In this document: positions 10,881 through 20,639 of the stretch, one piece after another | How positions within the stretch are numbered: the stretch's first letter is position 1 | Layout of the letters: the number at the start of each line of letters is the position of its first letter | NCBI GenBank assembly: GCA_950106755.1 | Contig: OX467082.1 | Coordinates: forward strand, 48,068,588-48,132,587 | Direction of reading: 5' to 3' | Length of the DNA: 64,000 nt | Source: Climacium dendroides | Lineage: Eukaryota > Streptophyta > Bryopsida > Hypnales > Climaciaceae | Notes under the pieces: generated by a model | Database searches by the model: none | What the model was told of the DNA's origin: nothing | Seen by the model: only the letters and a program-made list of their open reading frames with translations | Position numbers and translations under genes: made by a program

Positions 10881-12830
10881 ATGGCATCCGGACCAGTACG
10901 GAAGACAGCGGTATCTGCCCGGGTTATCTCTCCGGCCATTCCAGATAGCCCGGAACTACACAAGCAATTAGAGGAGGACTTGACTAGGTTAGGATGTGTC
11001 GGTTTACTACACCGACCGTGGAATCTCAAGAGTGAGGAGATGATTCAAGAGCTACTTCACGGTGTTCCGAATCAGTATGAGCTTACTTTGAGAGGACGCC
11101 CAGTCGCGTGGACCGAGGACATCTGGGCGGATGTTTATCAGTTCCGGAAGAGTGGGAACGGTTTAGCATCGAGGACGGACCGTTTTGTAGCCGGAAAGTT
11201 CATCGGGACTGCAAACCCTAAGGACGACTTTGCTATCAGCGAGTGTAAGGACGAGAGACATAGGCGGATCCTAGAGTTTCTGATTCCGATCTTATGTCCG
11301 GAAAAGCCAACGTGGGTTACCATTACGGTGGCCAACACTATCTTTGGGGCTATGGAGAACCGGATAGTGCACTGGGGTAGGATCATAGCCGGGATAGTGG
11401 CTAAATTAGCGGATCACGTGACACGAGCTAAGGCGAGTCCAGTTAGCACGTATTTGTTTCATCTGTACCATCAACAAGAACTTTTGAGTGCGGCGGAAAT
11501 AATTCAGTATGACACCGGAAAGACGCTCTTGTCATACGGACTTTCCGGGGAGGAAGCGGAGGATCCGGTCGAGTCTGAACCGGAGGATCTTCCCGAGGAA
11601 CGTCTGACGGACCCAAGGACCAAGAAGAGGAAGTCAATCGATCCGGGGTCGAGAATCAAGCCACCGACAATAGAGAGGGGGGAGTCCAGCAAGGGACCTG
11701 AGATGGAAACAGAATCCGCATTTTTCAATGCGGGGCTCGAGTGGATACGTGAAGCCAAGGTACTTCACGACGGATTGTCGGATCTGGTGATAGATATCGC
11801 AGAAGTACTGAAGGTGGATCCGAATCAGATCGTGGAAGCTATCAAGCGACTGCCCAAGCCGGAGGATCTGAAGAAGAGGGATGAGCGGATCCAGGAATTG
11901 GAGGCGGAACAGAATATACTCCAGGCCCGGGTGAATTGGGCGGAAGGAGAAATGGTAGCTGCGAAGGAGAAAGAGAAGGAGGCCCTCGCGTTGGTCAAGA
12001 ATCTAACCGGGGCAGTCAACATCAAAGCCGACATCATCACAAAAGCTGCCTTGTTTGACTCTAAGATGATATCCGAAGGCCACATTACCGGAACCAAGGT
12101 AGTTACCATCCTCGTAGACTTCACCGCGAGAATAGAGCGAGTTTTCAAGGAGATCCAGAAGTTGCTGGTGGCCATCGACCCAAACCATGCGATGGATTTC
12201 TCCACCTTTCTGGAACTTCCTTTTGTCGCAGGTACCCCAGGAAAGCCAGTGGCGGATCAGGCAACCCGGATGGAGGGCCTGAGGGGGATACTCACACCAG
12301 CCGAGCCTTCCGCTAGTAAGATACGGATGACGGAGTTGAATTTGAGGCCAGCCTCGGAACCGGAACCAGAGTCTAGCGCGAAATCGGTTCCGGTGCCATC
12401 TAAGTTCTCAACTCCGGAAGTTCCCAAGGCACAAACAATGCCAAATTTGATGGCCGGATCATTCAAGGTTCCGGGACAACAGGTTAGGGGAGATCTCATC
12501 AACCGGATCGGTGGGATGACAAATCCGGCTCGGACTAATCCGAAAGGATTTGTGCACATGCAAGAGACCACGCCGGAGAAAGGAAGCGAACCCGCGACGT
12601 TGGAGGATACAACACCAGAGAAGGAGAAGGAAGTCCAAGTTATTGAAGATTCTGATGAGGAGAGTACCCACTCCACTTCCGAAACCGAAGACGACAGCGA
12701 TCCGTCTCCAACAACGCGCCATATCCAGACTCGGGCCTCAGCAAGAACTACGCCAGCCAAGAACACGAAGGGGACGCCTACCAGCCAAGCGGGGAGTCGT
12801 TCGAAGAAAGGACAGAAGCCAAGACATTAG
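10881..12830 (+). CDS. LTR-encoded protein, family 1 (649 aa), copy 2
   Basis: This intact frame starts at the first ATG after a roughly 430-bp leader inside the LTR. Its parts in order are a short basic N-terminus; the conserved LTR-protein domain (residues 28-220, with LEEDLTRLGC, PWNLKSEEM, WTEDIWADVYQF and NTIFGAMENR); an acidic linker; a helical Lys/Glu-rich coiled-coil region (about 285-420); and a Pro/Ser/Thr-rich acidic tail ending in a Lys/Arg cluster. Sequence differences from copy 1 are few, so the gene was intact recently. No enzyme motif is seen. Its neighbours are only LTR sequences. As part of the LTR it would be present twice in every full-length element, and would be transcribed as a leader reading frame from a 5' LTR. 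Confidence 0.82.
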   Translation: MASGPVRKTAVSARVISPAIPDSPELHKQLEEDLTRLGCVGLLHRPWNLKSEEMIQELLHGVPNQYELTLRGRPVAWTEDIWADVYQFRKSGNGLASRTDRFVAGKFIGTANPKDDFAISECKDERHRRILEFLIPILCPEKPTWVTITVANTIFGAMENRIVHWGRIIAGIVAKLADHVTRAKASPVSTYLFHLYHQQELLSAAEIIQYDTGKTLLSYGLSGEEAEDPVESEPEDLPEERLTDPRTKKRKSIDPGSRIKPPTIERGESSKGPEMETESAFFNAGLEWIREAKVLHDGLSDLVIDIAEVLKVDPNQIVEAIKRLPKPEDLKKRDERIQELEAEQNILQARVNWAEGEMVAAKEKEKEALALVKNLTGAVNIKADIITKAALFDSKMISEGHITGTKVVTILVDFTARIERVFKEIQKLLVAIDPNHAMDFSTFLELPFVAGTPGKPVADQATRMEGLRGILTPAEPSASKIRMTELNLRPASEPEPESSAKSVPVPSKFSTPEVPKAQTMPNLMAGSFKVPGQQVRGDLINRIGGMTNPARTNPKGFVHMQETTPEKGSEPATLEDTTPEKEKEVQVIEDSDEESTHSTSETEDDSDPSPTTRHIQTRASARTTPAKNTKGTPTSQAGSRSKKGQKPRH

Positions 12831-13542
12831 GATTGGTAGGAGAAGAAGTATAGGATCCGGAATGGGTTTCTGAGCTTGGACCCAGTTTTCGGAATTTTAG
12901 GCGAATAGTAAGGAAATCCGGTTATCTCGGACGGCTGTTAGCAATCTATCCGGATATCCCGGGAGGTTCAGGGATTGGTGGCCTGGATTTCCGGGTTTCC
13001 TTTTCAGGCTTTTAGGAGTTGACTTTGGGTTGTTGTGTTAGTATTTTAAGGGCAGGCAAGTTAGTTGTCTGCCATTCCATTCCATCCTACTCCATTGGAT
13101 TTTAGTGCTTTCACGTATGTATTACAATTTGTTTTTCTTAATCTAAGTCAGCCAGGATGCCTTTAGCTGCACTTTTGCTTAGATAGGGTCTTTTGGGCTG
13201 AGTGTATGTATGGGTGTATGATCTGGTACTGGAGAAAGAAAAGGGAGGGAGAGAAGGAATCCGGATCTTGAGCTACGGATCATCTGGGGGTGGAGCTAGT
13301 GAGAAGGAATGCAAAGCTGAGTAAGGGAGTGTAAGTGCAACGTGCTTTTAAACTGCCGGAACGGCAATCCGGAATAGAGGGTAGAGGTCCGTGCGAGTCC
13401 GGAACTAGGAGGGTTCTATGCGGAGTTACGCAACCGCCAAAGGAAAGGATCTCCCACTACTTCGGAAAGTCTGCCAACCTCCCCCTTGGTAAATTGTCTT
13501 CTCCTTGAGATTCTATTCTTTTGGGTCTATAAGTTCTGATCT

Positions 13543-13586
13543 GTCGTTGTAGTAAGAGAGGTGTGAAAAGTGCTCTGTGTGACCTG
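13543..13586 (+). promoter_or_regulatory. Conserved LTR block, family-1 copy 2
   Basis: TCGTTGTAGTA followed by TGTGTGACCTG, about 715 bp after the end of the LTR gene. It matches the blocks at 141-184, 16391-16424, 28504-28549, 31472-31516 and 48294-48340. Confidence 0.5.
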
Positions 13587-13738
13587 ATTCTGGATCGGCC
13601 AATCTGGAAACTGTGAGAGAATACTCCTCCCTCCTCCGACAACTGTGTTGTCTTGGGTGTGTTGTTTAGTAGATTTAGAGTACAAAGAGGATAATTGTAC
13701 AAGTGGTGAGTCCCCACCCCTTTCTAGATCAAGGGCGG

Positions 13739-13761
13739 ACCCTCTGAGGGTAAAACAGAGG
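13739..13761 (+). promoter_or_regulatory. Nested hairpin motif in the LTR 3' region
   Basis: ACCCTCTGAGGGT is a 6-bp inverted repeat around one base. It overlaps CCTCTG...CAGAGG, a second stem that excludes the first, so two alternative folds are possible. The motif recurs at 28703-28725 and, slightly changed, at 48486-48508 in a different LTR family. Confidence 0.45.
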
Positions 13762-14013
13762 CAATAAAAACCAGTGACGGAAGAGAGACGGAACTTAATT
13801 CCGGGTGTGTCCGGATCCGAAATGGAATCCGGAATGTACTAAGTTTCCGGAATAAGGTAGGGAAGTGAAATAAGGGAGATTAAGTGAGTAGTCACAATCC
13901 GGATACTTCTAATTCAATCGATATCATACTAGAGTTCCCTGGAACGATAATTCGTGTCATCTTGCAACCATTTGTTGTTGTAAGGATACTTACGGCTAAC
14001 TGCGCGTACGACA

Positions 14014-15850
14014 ACAATCACCTCCCGAATCGGGTTGTCTGGGTCTTGTATCAGAATTATTTTTTCTCTAACTTCTTGTGTAACTTGGACATCCCGTTCT
14101 GCCATTAGCTCTACCAAACACAGTCAACGATTTGGATTCTTGATGCCCTCAATGCTTCTGTAGTTCAACGTCGTCTTCTCTCGAGGTGGAACCTCTACTT
14201 GTTTGAACGTTACCCGTGGACGCGTCGGTTCAGGACATTCATCGGCATAATGTCTATACTCTCGGCAATTTTGGCATGGCAAGGGTAAAGGCTTGCCTTG
14301 TCCGGATCTGGGGTATGAACATTGATTCAGGTAGTGGGAAGGGTCCCCACAGTTGAAACATACCCCGTACTATTTCTCCATTGAAGCCTGTAGTTTTGAC
14401 TGAACGAAAGGTCCTCTATAAGATCCTGCCGGTCATTGCATGATGGTGTAGCGCCTTGCTGGTTGAGTGTATTCTTGATTCGTAGGGTACGGAGTTCAGT
14501 AGAGTTGCTGTGGAACTCGACCCCTTCCGTATGTTGGAGCGACTTGGTATACTAGTAATTGTTCCGGCTGCTCTTCTTCTAGTTTCGGAAGGGTGTAGTA
14601 AACTCCTCCTTCCTCATCCATGAACTGTACCTCCTGGCCGGTAGTTGGAAATTCTCATTTGGATAGTGTCCGGTTTGTCCGCATCGTGTACACCAAACGT
14701 TCGCTCTGCCGAAAGAATCCGTCATTACTTGCCACTTTCTGCCAGTTGTACTTTGATAGTAGCCAAGCTTTCCTGGATCTCTCTAATCGCTCGTTTTAAC
14801 TCCACCTTCGGTTCTTCCTTCACCTTGACAATAGCTCGGTTTGATACTCACTAATAGTGTTTGGATGTCCTCCCTCTTGGCGTTGGTTGGTCTGAGTCAC
14901 TATCTTCTGAATCCGAAGATTCCTCCTCAGATCCAAAAACTTTCGGATGTGGATGAGCTTGATCTCCGGTTCTTCTTTTCCATCTTATCTCGTCCGGTCT
15001 TGCCCTTTTTTTTTTCTTCTCAGGGATTTGTGTAGGGATTGCTTGAAATTCTCGTAGTGTTGTGCGGCCTCCATAGCTTCTTGAAGGGTGGCCGGTTTGG
15101 ACTGTCAGATTTGGAACCCCATTCTTTCCGGAAACCCTGCCACATACCATTCAATTTGCACACTCTGGGCTACCCCGGGGGGTTAGTTTGGCAATCAAGC
15201 CTTTTACTCTTTGCCCATACTTCCGGACAGACTCTCCAGATTTCATCGCGATTTTACTAAGCTGTCCGAGTGCTCTGGCCTCTCCTCCGGCCTCTCTGAA
15301 CGTTAGTACAAATTCATCCGTCAATTGATTCCAGTTTGTCCGGATGTTGTGCGGTAGATTGTTATACCATTTTAAGGCTTCTGCCTTAAGTAATTTGGGG
15401 AGGATCCAGAGTCTCATCCCATCATCCTCTTGATTGGCTCGGGCAGTGGAATTGAATTCCACCAACCAATCGTCTACATCCTAACTACCGTCACCATAAA
15501 ACGTTGAATACTTTAATCGAGTGACTTGCCTAGCCATCTCCTCCGGTTGGGCTTCCTAGTCTTCCGACGATGGTCCAGATGAACTAGAGTTGTCCGTACT
15601 GTTAGTGATTTCTTCCAGACTGGGAGTCGTTTCGAAAGCTAAATCCGGAATTGAAACATCCTCTGGTGGACTAGGTATAACTATACTATCTTTTAATTGT
15701 TCTATGCTAGGAGAACGAACAACTGGAGCTCTTATTGAAGCACTCTGATTCCGTCTTCCCCAGGCTGCAGCACTCTGAGTGGTGACTCTATCTCTCTCGC
15801 TCTCACTAATTCCTCACCTCATACAGAAAGGAGTTACCGTCTCTTCTACT
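14014..15850 (-). pseudogene. Gypsy gag polyprotein with two zinc knuckles
   Basis: On the minus strand, the frame 15465-15151 is a retrotransposon gag domain (LPKLLKAEALKWYNNLP, LTDEFVLTFREAGGEA, ESVRKYGQRVKGLIAKL). It continues upstream through a TAG near 15485 to about 15850. Two CCHC zinc knuckles follow: CFNCGDPSHYLNQC at 14360-14319 and CQNCREYRHYADEC at 14276-14235. Between gag and knuckles the frame is broken several times. The segment ending at 14014 reads into the protease segment at 10445 once the family-1 LTR is removed. The protein would have formed the particle shell and bound element RNA. Confidence 0.87.
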
Positions 15851-15932
15851 TCTATTCCGGCCTGAATAAATCTTCTTCCTGCTACTCCGACGGTGTGACT
15901 AACTCGAATCTAAAGTTATCCTATAATTCCGT

Positions 15933-15948
15933 GATTATCAAGTCTCCA
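15933..15948 (-). other. Candidate primer binding site
   Basis: The minus-strand sequence TGGAGACTTGATAATC begins with the TGG expected to pair with a tRNA CCA end, and lies just downstream of the likely LTR end. The LTR does not show a clean CA there (it reads ...GCTGTTGC), so the boundary is inferred. I cannot name the tRNA. Confidence 0.35.
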
Positions 15949-16390
15949 GCAACAGCGCTAGAAATTCTTATGTAGTGATTAGTCGAACCAGTATTCCTCT
16001 AGTTAGCCCTTAATTCTCACTAAAGACCAACTTAAAGTAAACCGCTCCGGAATCGTTCCCATGAGGACTCGAGGCTCACGGCTCTATAGGCTCTTTTAGA
16101 TCTAAGTTTTTCCATTCTCTCTTGCTTCTAATCCGGACCAGAGGTCCAGTCCGGCTACTAGTGCCGGATGGGTTCCAGAAAAGTCCGGAAAACCTTTTAA
16201 TTGCCCCTCCCGGGATCCCTGGGTTTAGGTGACGAGTGGCCAGATCCATCGTCCGGATGTTTATTGTGTCCGGAAACACTGACTCTCTCTTTCTTTCTTT
16301 CTCTATTTCTACTAATACTAACTCTAACTTTAAGGACTGGAAGTTTTCTGCTCTTCCGTCACCTCACAAATCCGGATTACTTACCGGACT

Positions 16391-16424
16391 AGGTCACACA
16401 AGGACGGTCAAGAACTACAACGAC
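16391..16424 (-). promoter_or_regulatory. Conserved LTR block, family 2
   Basis: On the minus strand, TGTCGTTGTAGT is followed by TGTGTGACCT. Spacing is slightly shorter than in family 1, with the same position downstream of the LTR gene. Confidence 0.45.
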
Positions 16425-17284
16425 ATTCAAGCATCCACCCAACACTGAACCTCCCATCGACTGGGTGGATATCCTCGCACTCTTTTGGGCATTACACCGG
16501 AGCTTTGACTCCGTGTGGGGGGGAATTCTGGTATCCGGAATTCGGGCACGTCTTGCAAATTCTCATGCATGGAATCTACTAGCAGCCTCTCAAACACCCT
16601 CCTACACGAGGCCGTATCCTCCCCTCAGGCTATACCGGCATCCAGGTAGGCAGTACACTAACACTACTATCGGAACAATTTGGCCGATCTCCCCATCAAT
16701 CCAGTGATGTCCGGAAACCACTCACAATGTTGACTCTTGTTAATTAAGGTAAGTTCTTAGCATCCGGAAAAGGCACGAATGGACCTACATTCACACAAGT
16801 ATGCACCAAGTACAAGAAGGAAGAAAATGGAAAGCCTCGAAACTCTTTACATTAAGCTCAAGAAGGTACAAACTGAAAATACTATGGTAAATGAGTGTGT
16901 GACCACAAAAGTCTACCAAAATCTAACTTATACTAAACCTAACATCATCTCAGAATCCCACAAAACATTCCTACTGGTTCGCTAGATTTTCGGTAATCCG
17001 CTAGATCCTATTTTTTCGGCTTGGCGGCCGGACTTCGGTACTGTCACAAGTATGTACAAAACTGCCCTCTATTCCTTGGCGTCCTTAGGAGGAATAAGGT
17101 CGTTTAACAAGTCAAGGTTTATCTGCTTCTGGCTACTCCCCGGAGAAAACACATCAGGGCCTCTTGCTCTCCAACTTGGACCTCCCGTGATATTGGTTCC
17201 TTTGTCTACACTCCGGGTTCCGACTATCGAAACTTCTGGACTTCCTTAGGAATCTTTCCGGGTCTGTTTGTGGCGGGGAGAAGA

Positions 17285-18403
17285 CTAAATCGACCGAGTT
17301 CCCCGAGTCTCTGTAGGAGTACCTGTAAGGTCTATGATTGGAGTCTCCTGGAGGAGGTCCTCACTGTCCTTAGGTACCATGGTACCCCAATCCACTCCTT
17401 CTGGTCTCCCCGGTAGTAGTGAAAGCTCCGTGACAGGCAGTACCACAGGAGACACTTCTGTAACAACGGATTTTGGAATATTACTTCCTTCCGGAACCGT
17501 CAAGGTATGTACGGGAGAGGAAGAAAGAGGGTCTACCGGATTTGGCTCTGCGGGTGCTAAATACTCCACCAAGTCCCGCATCTCTGCTCGTGATGCGTCC
17601 ATCCGTCTCGCCTGCTTCAGTAAACACTTGACAATGGGCACCCGGCTCGAGCTGGCGGCTACATCGAGGTTGGCCTCGAACAAACGGGCCTTGTTGATGC
17701 AGTCCGCCGGAATATCCAAGGAACTCCGGAGTCGGGTCACACCCTAGCATAGTGCCTCTATCTGCCAGCGATGCTCTTCCTCCATGGCTTTGGCTTTCTT
17801 TTGGGCCGTTCGTAGTTTCTTTTGCAACTGGGCACAAGTAGACTCCGACTCTTGGGCTTGTTCCAATGCAGTTCGGTTCTCCACTCGTAAAATGCCCACC
17901 TCCATCACGGACTTCTTTTGCTCCTCGATTAGGATGGCGTTTTGTTTTTCCGCCGCCACCAAAGCGTCCGTCCTCCGGAAGATGGTGTTCCGGTCAATTA
18001 GTGCCATCTTCCGGCACACCGGTTTGAGGGTCTCCTCATAGTTTTGGAGAATCTTCATGATGTCTTCTGTCCGCCACACGATGTGTAGGGCCTGTTCTGA
18101 AATGTCCTTCAAGGGCGACCCCCCTAGTCGGAGCTCGGTCCTCTTTTCCTCCTCTGCCTCTATAGGTCTGGTCCGGGAGGGACCGGCCTCTGTCTGAGAG
18201 GGACCAGCTTCCGGTTGAGAAGGTCCGGCCTCTTGTTGAGAAGGTCCGGCTTCTTCTTTCCAATCCGGAGCGTCCTCCTCCATTTGCTCTAGCGCGGGAG
18301 GATCCTCCGTTGTCATTACCAGTGGAATCGCTTGCTGCCGGGACTTCTTCGTTAGAGGAGTGGACTGGTCCTCGTCTTCCGTCTCCTCGTCATCCGGTCC
18401 TTC
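17285..18403 (-). pseudogene. LTR-encoded protein, family 2, C-terminal part
   Basis: This continues the gene whose N-terminal part is at 22950-23707. The first frame (to 17744) has acidic and GPSQ/GPSRT repeats, then the coiled-coil region (ILQNYEETLKPVCRKMAL, RRTDALVAAEKQNAILIEEQKK). A TAG at 17746-17744 and a frameshift lead to the second frame (17740-17285), which has INKARLFEANLDV, QARRMDASRAEMRDLV and an acidic tail ending IIDLTGTPTE. The plus-strand paralog at 53640-54432 runs through this point without that break. The apparent ATG at 18424 belongs to the inserted element, not to the gene. Confidence 0.8.
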
Positions 18404-19650
18404 TGTAAGTGCCCATTTGGTCACTCATGACTCAGGAATTGTTTTTTTTGGATTTTGTTAGTTTTATATACAAAAAGCCCAAAAAAGAGTGAATAACTAG
18501 AATAGAGATGTCACATACCAATATAGTAATTGGTCCTAAATGGGGCATTTTCTACTATTTGTAACCAAATCCTGCATGTAGATAGGGTAGAAAACCCGAA
18601 ATTGTACAAAATAACCATGTTTAGTAGAAATTGCCCAACTTGTTTGAATCTGCCTTTTAGTGACAAATCTTAACCAAATCAGTCCGAGGAAATTAGATGA
18701 GAACCCTAGTATAAATTTCCAAAGATAGGTTTCAGTTTTCCCATTCCATTGGTAAAATAGTAGAAACCCCAATTGTTTGCCTACAAGTGAAGAAAACTCA
18801 AGACGAACCAGAGGAGGGCATCTACAATATAAGTATGGTAATTTAAGGTGGAAAGCATGCCAGGAGTCCAACGGAGCAATCGGCTCGCCAAGATTCCCTT
18901 CCATGTGGAAGATTCTCTAATTACCGGAAGTTAAAGGAGATAGCGGGATTTGATTCTCCTTCCTTAGATGTACAAAATGGGATAATGAGTTTGCAAATTC
19001 CTTGTGGAATTCCATGAGAGGTTCCATGAAAATTCTCGGTTTTTTCTGATCTTCAAAAGATCTTTTTCCGAATAGTCAACCGTTGGAAGTAATGATGGAA
19101 AATTCTTAGGAATTACCCAGACTACGGTAAAATCTCACTAAAAATTAGAGTAGCTTCTTTTATGTTAATAACAATCTCCAACAAGTTTTGTGGCATTCCG
19201 ATAGTCAGAAGATGCAAAACTGGCAAGATCCTCCAAAATTGGTAAAATTGAAGATTAATCGTGGAGTTGACCGGCATACCGGGAGCATACGGCATTGGAT
19301 TGAAGTCAAAGTGGAGTCTTCTCTTACTCCCTTACACCTACTAAAGTACCTAGGCTAGTTACTTTTCCTAGAAAAGTTGATCTCCAAAAGTTGGATTTTT
19401 ATTCATTTGGGGTTATCTAGTTAGCACTAGAAATCTTTGTGATTTTGACGTAGGAAAAGGGGAGAGGGGTTTTTAGACTAAAAATGACCTTCTGAAGCCA
19501 ATGGTGCAATCCGTTTGTAATTTGGAGCATTTCTCCAAAAGTTAGAAGTTTGGACCAGCGTAGAAAGTCAAAAACTAGAGATTAGGATGAAAATCTTAGT
19601 TGATAAGATTACAGCTTAGGAATTAAGAGGGGGTGAGCCACCTTGGAAGA

Positions 19651-19661
19651 GTATATAAGGG
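19651..19661 (+). promoter_or_regulatory. TATA-box promoter inside the 4.5-kb insert
   Basis: GTATATAAGGG is followed about 30 bp later by CA/CT-rich sequence suitable for transcription start. It could drive a plus-strand transcript through the insert. Confidence 0.5.
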
Positions 19662-20561
19662 GGCTCATTCTTCTTTCAAATCACCCCTTAGGTTCATTTT
19701 GAACCGCCCCATTTCATTTGGATTCATTAAGTTGAATTTTGGCCAATTTTCGGTTACGTTGGCAAATTCTCGTGTTTTTCGGGCATTTTAAGTCCTTTGT
19801 TGATACTTTTCAAGCTCTCTTGAAGGACATTGGGGTCCCTTCAAGTATGATTTGAGTCATTGTGTTTTCATGGACTTATTGTGTTGGATTTGAGTTGTTG
19901 TACAATTTCTTACTAATCTTAAAGGAATTCCCCTCCGTACCTTGGTGATGCCGCTTAGGGGAGCCTTTAGCCCGTGAATGTGTGTTCTTTCGATAAGCTA
20001 AATCCCTCGTGTTGTCCTTGGCCAGGTTCCTTCAAATCTTGGCTTCATATTGGTTGTTTTTTGTCATTGAATTTTGGATTTTGGGTCATTATTATTGGAT
20101 TTTTGGGTTGTACTAATCTTAAAGAGAAACCCCACTCCGTACCTTGGCGATGCTGCTTTGTGGGGGTCTCTAAAGTTAATTTGTGTTGTACTAACAATCC
20201 TTGTTTCCAAAGATTTTGTTTTTTGTTCAAATTTGTGTTGTACTAACCCATTGTCTTAAAAGGTTATACTAACACATATATAGGAACTTGTACTAATTTC
20301 TAATGGGAAGTGAAAGTTCTTTTGTTTTAAATTTCTTGTCCCATTGGGGACGGCGAAGCCTTGACTTTGCCTGTCTAGAAGTTATAGTAGTTGTTTTGGT
20401 AATTTGACAAAATCATGGCGAAGCTTTAGCTTTGGAAAGAGTTGGGAATACTAGAATTTAGAGTATTTAGAAATGACAGCGAAGCTTTGAACCTCCCCCT
20501 TCCTTGATCTTTTCTATGTAGTTAGGCCCTTTGGCCTTAGTTTGGTCAAATTGTTATTTTT

Positions 20562-20578
20562 TACTAACCTTTCTTTAG
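20562..20578 (+). other. Candidate 3' splice site
   Basis: TACTAAC, a perfect branch-point consensus, is followed by a pyrimidine run and TTTAG at 20578. Several more TACTAA words occur in the 450 bp upstream (20110-20290). This suggests a spliced transcript from the TATA box at 19651. No donor can be fixed with confidence. Confidence 0.35.
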
Positions 20579-20639
20579 GGCCAAGACCAAGGGTGTAGTC
20601 AGACCGTTAAGAGGAGGGGTTAGTACAAATTGAAGTTCA

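Larger units (their letters stand above)
10451..14013 (+). mobile_element. Family-1 long LTR with internal gene, copy 2 (complete, 3,563 bp)
   Basis: The element begins TGTGGGAATCC and ends GCGTACGACA. It is flanked on both sides by the 5-bp duplication ACAAT (10446-10450 and 14014-14018). Removing it and one ACAAT restores a continuous gag-pol reading frame across the site. It therefore has the structure of a complete LTR without an internal domain (a solo LTR, or an element mobilised in that form). A 649-codon gene fills its centre. Confidence 0.93.
15949..18403 (-). mobile_element. 5' LTR (family 2) of the minus-strand gypsy element, 3' portion
   Basis: This continues the LTR that begins at 24214 and is split by the 18404-22949 insert. 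It carries the second half of the LTR gene, then about 1.3 kb of untranslated LTR down to the presumed boundary near 15949. Without the insert the LTR is about 3.7 kb. From 17284 down to 15949 I see only the conserved block at 16391-16424 and no further gene. Confidence 0.75.

Noticed and set aside
1..14013. A single 14-kb transposon with 3.28-kb terminal inverted repeats and a gene in each arm
   Set aside because: Each arm has its own insertion boundary: the right arm carries a perfect 5-bp duplication (ACAAT) and interrupts gag-pol, while the left arm interrupts a different LTR gene. They are two independent LTR insertions.
19974..20259. Cys/Phe-rich 90-residue protein
   Set aside because: Overlapping frames on both strands in AT-rich sequence with repeated TACTAA words; no domain or conservation was visible, so it is not called a gene.
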